Shown here: one piece after another, positions 59,403 through 64,000 of the stretch
Position numbering within the stretch: the first letter of the stretch is position 1
Layout of the letters: each line of letters starts with the position of its first letter
Assembly: GCA_023701435.1 (NCBI GenBank)
Contig: JAMPXB010000007.1
Span: 1-64,000 of the forward strand
Direction: 5' to 3'
Length of the DNA: 64,000 nucleotides
Source: Bacteriovoracaceae bacterium
Lineage (GTDB): Bacteria > Bdellovibrionota > Bacteriovoracia > Bacteriovoracales > Bacteriovoracaceae
The notes under the pieces: model-generated
Seen by the model: the letters and a program-made list of their open reading frames with translations, nothing else
Told to the model about the DNA's origin: nothing
Databases searched by the model: none
Program-made: the position numbers and the translations under genes

Positions 59403-60953
59403 ATGAAGTTTCTAAAATCCATTCCGTTATGCTTGGGCCTTCTCCTTGCCCCACAGACCTATGCCAAGGTCATTCAGATCATTCATACCAATGATCTTCA
59501 TTCTTATTTTCAGGGAACTCGCGGTGGCATTGGTGGCTATGCTCAATTAAAAACAGTGATTGATGAGCTCAAAGATGAGGCCCGGGCCAAGGGAATACCT
59601 ACAATCTATTTAGACGGTGGGGACTTTGGTGAGGGTTCAAGCTTTTATTTTTCTAACCAAGGCGTGGATTCCCTACGAGCACTAGACCTACTCGGGGTAG
59701 ATGTCACCGTTTTGGGAAATCATGATTTTATTCTGGGTGGAAAACAACTTCGCAATCAGATCAAAGAAGCAGGTCTTCAGGCCACCATGCTCTCTGCCAA
59801 TTTAAAAGGCAAAAGATTCATGGGACTCTCCAAACTTCTTCCAAATTATGTTGATTATGAATTTGAAGGTAAAAAACTGCGTATTTTTGGACTGACCACC
59901 AGTGAAGTTCACTACATGTATCCCCTTCGTCCTTGGGGCTATATCGCCAACCCTCATAAGGCCGGGATTAAACAGGCCGCCCAGGCCCGAAAAGATAACG
60001 TTGATTTCACCATTGCTCTGACTCACATCGGTCTGGAAAATGACATCAGACTAGTCGAAAAATCCCGAAGTATCGATATGGTCGTAGGTGGACACTCCCA
60101 CATCCTTCTAAGAAAACCTCAACTGACCGAGAACCTGGAAGGGCGCCTGATTCCTATTATTCAGGCGGGGGCCCATGCCGGTTATGTCGGGTCCATGACC
60201 CTCGATCTCTTGGGCGATGGTCAGGCAGAAATGCTCGATTACCGCATGATCAACATCACAAAAGACATGCCTCAGGAAAAAGTCATGAGGGAATTTGTCA
60301 CTGAGGCCTATAAAAAACGCGAACATTATTTTGGTCGCTCATGGGATGAAGTCATCGGATATTCTGAAATCACTCTCAGCGGTAACTATAACGGCCAGGA
60401 TACTCAAACCAGAACCTGCTGGTCCCGGCACCTCGCCCGTATGACCCGCAAAGTAGCAAAGACCGAACTGGGACTGCAGTTTGACGTTTTCCAGGGTGAG
60501 GAAATTGCACCGGGCCCCATCACTTATGGTGATATTGTGGATAACTTTCCGCACTTTCGTAAATGGGGCGATCAGGGCTGGCACGTCTCCCGCGCCACTA
60601 TTTCCGGCTTTCTCTTGAAGAAAATCCTGCAAATCATGGCCAATTCAGAAGTGGCCTTGCAAGTAATGATTGATGGGGTGGAAGTTCAGAATAAAAGCGG
60701 CGATGGCCGGGTTCCCTATGACCCAACCATTCACACCACTAATGAGGCAATGATTGCTGGTGAGCAGTTAAACAGTTTTCGCTACTACACGGTGGCGATG
60801 CCCTCAGAGATACCTTTCGGTATTTTAAAGCTGGGAAATGTTCTGGGCTACGCTCTCTTAAATAACCTTCGCACAGTAGAAAACAGCCATTACTGGCCGA
60901 TGATTGAAGGTTATATTAGAGAGAACTCGCCTCTTCGTTGTCTGAAAAATTAG
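59403..60953 (+). CDS. Exported 5'-nucleotidase/UshA-like metallophosphatase
   Basis: After the signal peptide MKFLKSIPLCLGLLLAPQTYA come the metallophosphatase motifs IIHTNDLHSYF, YLDGGDFGEG, VTVLGNHDF, ALTHIGLENDI and VVGGHSHI, then a C-terminal 5'-nucleotidase domain (PITYGDIVDNFPH). It should dephosphorylate nucleotides or related esters in the periplasm. I start at 59403, where the signal peptide begins, rather than at an earlier in-frame ATG. The 516-residue length is normal. Confidence 0.92.
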   Translation: MKFLKSIPLCLGLLLAPQTYAKVIQIIHTNDLHSYFQGTRGGIGGYAQLKTVIDELKDEARAKGIPTIYLDGGDFGEGSSFYFSNQGVDSLRALDLLGVDVTVLGNHDFILGGKQLRNQIKEAGLQATMLSANLKGKRFMGLSKLLPNYVDYEFEGKKLRIFGLTTSEVHYMYPLRPWGYIANPHKAGIKQAAQARKDNVDFTIALTHIGLENDIRLVEKSRSIDMVVGGHSHILLRKPQLTENLEGRLIPIIQAGAHAGYVGSMTLDLLGDGQAEMLDYRMINITKDMPQEKVMREFVTEAYKKREHYFGRSWDEVIGYSEITLSGNYNGQDTQTRTCWSRHLARMTRKVAKTELGLQFDVFQGEEIAPGPITYGDIVDNFPHFRKWGDQGWHVSRATISGFLLKKILQIMANSEVALQVMIDGVEVQNKSGDGRVPYDPTIHTTNEAMIAGEQLNSFRYYTVAMPSEIPFGILKLGNVLGYALLNNLRTVENSHYWPMIEGYIRENSPLRCLKN

Positions 60954-61315
60954 AACTGTGAAGTTCTTAGCAGTACCAGGGTGCAGGCATTTTCAACTGC
61001 GATGCCACTGGCCTTTAGAGCATTTTCAAGTTTAGGATTCTCGGCTCCTGGATTAAAAATGACCCTTTTAGGGTGGACCGCAATCATCTCCTTTTCATAT
61101 TTGTCTGAGATCGCCGGGTTTACATAGACCGTGATGGTATCAATCTTTTCTCCGGCCAGGTCCCCTAACTTATTAACTACTTTTTGTCCTAAAACTTCCG
61201 TTTCACGGGGATGGACGGGAATGGCCCGGTGGCCATAGTCCTTGAGCATTTCCATGGCCTTATAGGCATACCTGGAGGAATCATTAGAGGCTCCAATTAC
61301 TGCGACAACTTCCAT
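60950..61315 (-). CDS. CoA-binding (YccU-like) Rossmann protein
   Basis: The 121-residue protein is a single Rossmann fold: VVAVIGASNDSSRYAYKAMEML, HRAIPVHPRETEVLGQKV, then DTITVYVNPAIS and RVIFNPGAEN. This is the YccU/CoA_binding_2 family. Function is unclear. I choose the second ATG (61315), which has AGGAG six bases before it. Its end overlaps the nucleotidase stop by 4 bases. Confidence 0.9.
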   Translation of the reverse strand: MEVVAVIGASNDSSRYAYKAMEMLKDYGHRAIPVHPRETEVLGQKVVNKLGDLAGEKIDTITVYVNPAISDKYEKEMIAVHPKRVIFNPGAENPKLENALKASGIAVENACTLVLLRTSQF

Positions 61316-61366
61316 GGCCATCTCCTAAAAAAAAGCGCTAAAATAACTCTAAAAAAGTGAGTCATT

Positions 61367-62701
61367 ATGGCATTTATAACTAAAACATTTTACTCCCAGG
61401 ATGACCTTGTAAGTCACCTCAAGGCGCATCAACCGAGCTTCTATTTCTCATCAAAAACATCAACTGTTGTTCCTTATGATAAGTTAGATACCCTTTTGCC
61501 GTGGAAGAAAGAAACTGATTTCTATCTGTGCGATCTCTCCAAGCTGCCTTCTCACATGGAACTCAAAGACAATGGAAACCTTGTCCTACGAGGGGCCGTG
61601 TCCTGGGAAGAGGCCAAGAATTTTTTGCGCTCTAAGGGCCGCAACCTTAAAACCTCTCCTACTGAACAGTTGGCCCTCATTACCGCCGGCATTGCTACAT
61701 CTTGCACCGGTGAGAGATGTTTTGCCTTTGGTAATATGCGCTCCCAGGTAGTGCGTCTGAAATATTTAGATTTTAACGGCGAGGAAAAAGAACTAAGACG
61801 CGATGAGGGTTTTAAATCCACATCAGCAGCCCTTCACTCCTATCAGGAAGATTTTAAATTCTACCAGAATTTCAAAAATGCCCCCTATCCGCGTTTTGAA
61901 AAGGCCATTGATCTGATGATCGGCACTGAAGGCCAGCTGGGTCTGGTCACAGAGGTGGAAATTGAAACCACTGATAATGAACCCGTGACCTACGTGTTTA
62001 TGCTGCTTCCTCGCTGGGAAGAAAACATGGCACCTCATCTGGAGATTTATAATGCCGTCCAAAGTCACCGGGACTCCATTATCTCCTGCGAGCTTCTTGA
62101 TTCCAATTGCATGAACTATCTTAAGCCCGATGAAAAACTGGGCAATAATCAGGACGTTATATTCCTGGAAATTAAATCCAGTGCTTTCGAAGAAATTTAC
62201 GGCAATGTGCTTTGCGCTTTGGAGCAAACTTCCGCTGATGATGTTTATGAAATTGCCGAAAATAAATTCCATCACGTCAGGGCCAGTGTGCCGCGGGCGA
62301 TATTTGAAGAAAATTCCAAGATGGGTGTGGTAAAAGTCGGTACCGATGTGCAAGTGGGTCCGGAGCACTTTCCTGACCTGTTAAACTTCTACCGCAAAGC
62401 TTCTCAGATTGGCGTTCGTTATTGCCTCTTTGGTCACTTTGGAGATGCTCACCTGCACTACAATTACATGCCTAAGAAAGAAGAAACCGCCAAATGCCTG
62501 GAAGAGTTTCAAAAACTTTATGATCAAGTCCTGGATTGGAAAGGCTCACCATTTGCTGAACATGGTATCGGTCTGATCAAACAGAAATACATCAAGAAAT
62601 TTCACGGCAAGAATCAATTAGATCTTTTTACAGATCTAAAGAAAGAGCACGATCCCTACAATCAGTTTTTCCCTCAGGGATTTATGAACGTAGGGCAATA
62701 A
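61367..62701 (+). CDS. FAD-linked oxidase (GlcD/D-lactate dehydrogenase type)
   Basis: The 444-residue protein shows the FAD-binding type 4 region (AGIATSCTGERCFAFGNMRSQVV, LMIGTEGQLGLVTEVEIET) and the C-terminal FAD-oxidase end with FGHFGDAHLHYNY and AEHGIGLIK. Such enzymes oxidise 2-hydroxy acids such as D-lactate or glycolate. The usual G-G-G-T-S loop is altered, and no iron-sulfur domain is fused. GTGAG precedes the ATG. Its end overlaps the convergent RlmM-like gene by 20 bases. Confidence 0.88.
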   Translation: MAFITKTFYSQDDLVSHLKAHQPSFYFSSKTSTVVPYDKLDTLLPWKKETDFYLCDLSKLPSHMELKDNGNLVLRGAVSWEEAKNFLRSKGRNLKTSPTEQLALITAGIATSCTGERCFAFGNMRSQVVRLKYLDFNGEEKELRRDEGFKSTSAALHSYQEDFKFYQNFKNAPYPRFEKAIDLMIGTEGQLGLVTEVEIETTDNEPVTYVFMLLPRWEENMAPHLEIYNAVQSHRDSIISCELLDSNCMNYLKPDEKLGNNQDVIFLEIKSSAFEEIYGNVLCALEQTSADDVYEIAENKFHHVRASVPRAIFEENSKMGVVKVGTDVQVGPEHFPDLLNFYRKASQIGVRYCLFGHFGDAHLHYNYMPKKEETAKCLEEFQKLYDQVLDWKGSPFAEHGIGLIKQKYIKKFHGKNQLDLFTDLKKEHDPYNQFFPQGFMNVGQ

Positions 62702-63590
62702 GAGCGATTTCTTTTTTATGGCCTGGTAAGTACTTAAGCTCCACTTTCTTAAAACCCATGGCACGGATTTTTTCCCGGACGGTAGCGACCACCTCAAGAT
62801 GTTTTAATTCATTCATCTTGAGCGTCAAAACCAACCCTCTAGGGTTAAGAAAGCTAAGTAAGCGGTAAACTTCTTTTAAAACGACCGTTGGCGGAAGATT
62901 GATATCACTGATAATCCAGTCCACATCCTCTCTGAAATCGTTTTCCGTCAGAGTCTCAAAAGGTCTGCGAATATGCTTAAAGTTGATGTTCTTTAAAACT
63001 GACTTATCCATGTCCGCTGGATCCACCCCTAAAACCTGCATGTCCTGCTCCAATAGAAACAGACTTGCTCCACCGGGGGCCGAACCCAACTCTAAGACTC
63101 GTTCCTGATGGTCAAAAGGCAGATCAAAGGCCTCAAAGGCTTCAGCAATTTTATAATAAGCGCGGCTGGGAACTTCCCTTTGAATAATTGAACTCTCTTC
63201 GCCTGGTGTTTGAAAATGACTGGATTCCAGATCATAAGTTCCGGCCCAGAATTCATCATTTCCGACCATCATAATCAAAGTTACTTTTTCACCAATTTTA
63301 AAGACGGAATTATCTGAGACTTCCTGAAGATGAGGCGGAATATCAAGTTTATCGTTCCGGCGCCAGACCCAGGCCTTGGAATAAAGCAGTTCTTTTTCCT
63401 TAAACTTCCCGATGGAAAGGCCGGCCACCCGGGCAAACAAAGGTTTAAAAGAGATTAAATTCTCCCCTTTAAAAGTTAAAAAACCGGGTCTAGAATAGCT
63501 GATCCTTAAATCAGGATATCTGAGAGAGACTTCTTCTTTCAGTAAGGATTCAGCTTCAACATTTGTGAGTGCAAAATAATAATGGGTCAT
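62682..63590 (-). CDS. FtsJ-type rRNA ribose methyltransferase (RlmM-like)
   Basis: VLELGSAPGGASLFLLE is the SAM motif. Lys in SRAYYK, Asp in WIISDIN, Lys in VLTLKM and Glu in KKEIALIA fit the K-D-K-E tetrad of RrmJ/RlmM 2'-O-methyltransferases. The N-terminal 110 residues resemble the THUMP-like RNA-binding part of RlmM, which methylates C2498 of 23S rRNA. At 302 residues it is shorter than E. coli RlmM (366). Its start codon is only five bases from the divergent YkgJ-like start. Confidence 0.85.
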   Translation of the reverse strand: MTHYYFALTNVEAESLLKEEVSLRYPDLRISYSRPGFLTFKGENLISFKPLFARVAGLSIGKFKEKELLYSKAWVWRRNDKLDIPPHLQEVSDNSVFKIGEKVTLIMMVGNDEFWAGTYDLESSHFQTPGEESSIIQREVPSRAYYKIAEAFEAFDLPFDHQERVLELGSAPGGASLFLLEQDMQVLGVDPADMDKSVLKNINFKHIRRPFETLTENDFREDVDWIISDINLPPTVVLKEVYRLLSFLNPRGLVLTLKMNELKHLEVVATVREKIRAMGFKKVELKYLPGHKKEIALIALRS

Positions 63591-63595
63591 TCAAA

Positions 63596-64000
63596 ATGAA
63601 TATCAGAGAATTCGCTTTTAATCTGCAAAAACTTTACGAAGAAATGGGACAAACCTTTTCTGCCCATCAGGCCAAGCTCGGTCTTAGCTGTCCCAGTGGA
63701 TGTGGTCAATGCTGCCTTAATCCCGACGTGGATGCCTCCCTTATGGAGATGATTCCCCTCGCTCTTAAAATATATGATGAGGGAAAGCTTGAAGAATGGT
63801 TAGAACGATTGGAGAGCAATACCATCTCTCATTGTTTAATTTATCAAGACCAAGGCGGAAGAAAGGGATTTTGTGGTTCCTATCAGGAGCGGCCATCTCT
63901 ATGCCGTATGTTTGGAGTATCGGGTTACCTGGATAAAAATGAAAAAGTTACTCTTTCTATCTGCAAACTCTTAAAACAAGATTTTCCGGAAGAAACTCAG
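63596..64000 (+). CDS. YkgJ-family cysteine-cluster protein (partial, cut by the window end)
   Basis: The visible 135 residues include SCPSGCGQCC near residue 38, then FCGSYQERPSLCRMFG and ICKLL. This C-x3-C-x2-CC ... C ... C pattern marks the YkgJ/PF03692 zinc- or iron-chelating family. The frame is open to the window's last base. No ribosome site precedes the ATG, and the gap to the divergent gene is five bases. Confidence 0.85.
   Translation, partial: MNIREFAFNLQKLYEEMGQTFSAHQAKLGLSCPSGCGQCCLNPDVDASLMEMIPLALKIYDEGKLEEWLERLESNTISHCLIYQDQGGRKGFCGSYQERPSLCRMFGVSGYLDKNEKVTLSICKLLKQDFPEETQ

Noticed and set aside
61823..62368. 181-codon frame opposite the FAD-linked oxidase
   Set aside because: The plus-strand oxidase has clear family motifs throughout; the antisense frame has none.
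1..64000. tRNA, rRNA, CRISPR arrays and prophage genes
   Set aside because: No cloverleaf-like sequence, spaced repeat array or phage structural gene was recognised on either strand by reading; a dedicated scan (tRNAscan, CRISPR finder) could still find something I missed.

Overview
The window is gene-dense, moderately AT-rich chromosomal DNA from a diderm bacterium, with short intergenic gaps, many 1-8 nt gene overlaps, ATG/GTG/TTG starts and Gram-negative export signals (lipoboxes, beta-barrels, a periplasmic M23 protease). A complete mevalonate segment (HMG-CoA reductase, two GHMP kinases, diphosphomevalonate decarboxylase, type 2 IPP isomerase) beside proteobacterial genes (rpoH, srkA, speA, prkA-yeaH-spoVR), plus an HNH-like protein of a kind common in Bdellovibrio relatives, suggests Bdellovibrionota, perhaps the Bacteriovorax/Peredibacter side. 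That placement is inference from gene content. I saw no rRNA, tRNA or CRISPR. No stretch over 300 bases lacks a gene.

1-8.3 kb: the last 36 codons of an IS3-family transposase and its probable right end abut half of a terminator hairpin. A minus-strand block follows (rpoH, rpsO, pnp, dut, PHA-system-like protein, 2Fe-2S ferredoxin, POT peptide transporter), headed by a secreted protein of unknown function. 8.3-17.2 kb: a TPR-like secreted protein and an alpha/beta hydrolase; the SpoVR-YeaH-PrkA stress module on the minus strand with a PP2C phosphatase transcribed divergently; then an M23 protease leading into secA. 17.2-28.8 kb: secA with a YbjQ-domain protein and a GlpD-like dehydrogenase in tight order, a reduced HNH-like protein, two tandem paralogous outer-membrane proteins, trxB with a DUF2914 membrane protein, and a crotonase-fold protein.

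28.8-35.2 kb: six overlapping or nearly overlapping minus-strand genes: fni, mvaA, a GYDIA-type GHMP kinase, mvaD, mevalonate kinase and, coupled at the end, an exported GH15 glucoamylase. 35.3-42 kb: RsmI-like and RlmL-like methyltransferases, a U32 protein with its iron-sulfur cysteines next to a U32-like protein without them, an SGNH-like protein lacking the usual serine and a lone cyclic-nucleotide-binding domain. 42-47 kb: a small lipoprotein behind a sigma-54-like promoter, speA, a 173-bp inverted-repeat element, YihY, a gamma carbonic anhydrase and a baeRF family 3 protein.

47-55 kb: ROK kinase, unknown 102-residue protein, Maf pyrophosphatase, PhoD-like lipoprotein and SrkA kinase; a cysteine-rich secreted protein; a PilZ protein beside a YaiO barrel plus family 2 glycosyltransferase pair that looks like a minimal exopolysaccharide cassette. 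55-64 kb: translation and RNA-modification genes (DTW, SUI1, RluE-like, RlhA-like, RlmM-like) mixed with a 5'-nucleotidase, CoA-binding protein, FAD-linked oxidase and a YkgJ-type zinc/iron-chelating protein cut by the window edge. Three of these enzymes have E. coli relatives that modify neighbouring bases of the peptidyl-transferase centre. The most unusual items are the 173-bp repeat element, the IS-split terminator, the mevalonate/GH15 coupling, the sigma-54-like lipoprotein promoter and very compact divergent start pairs.
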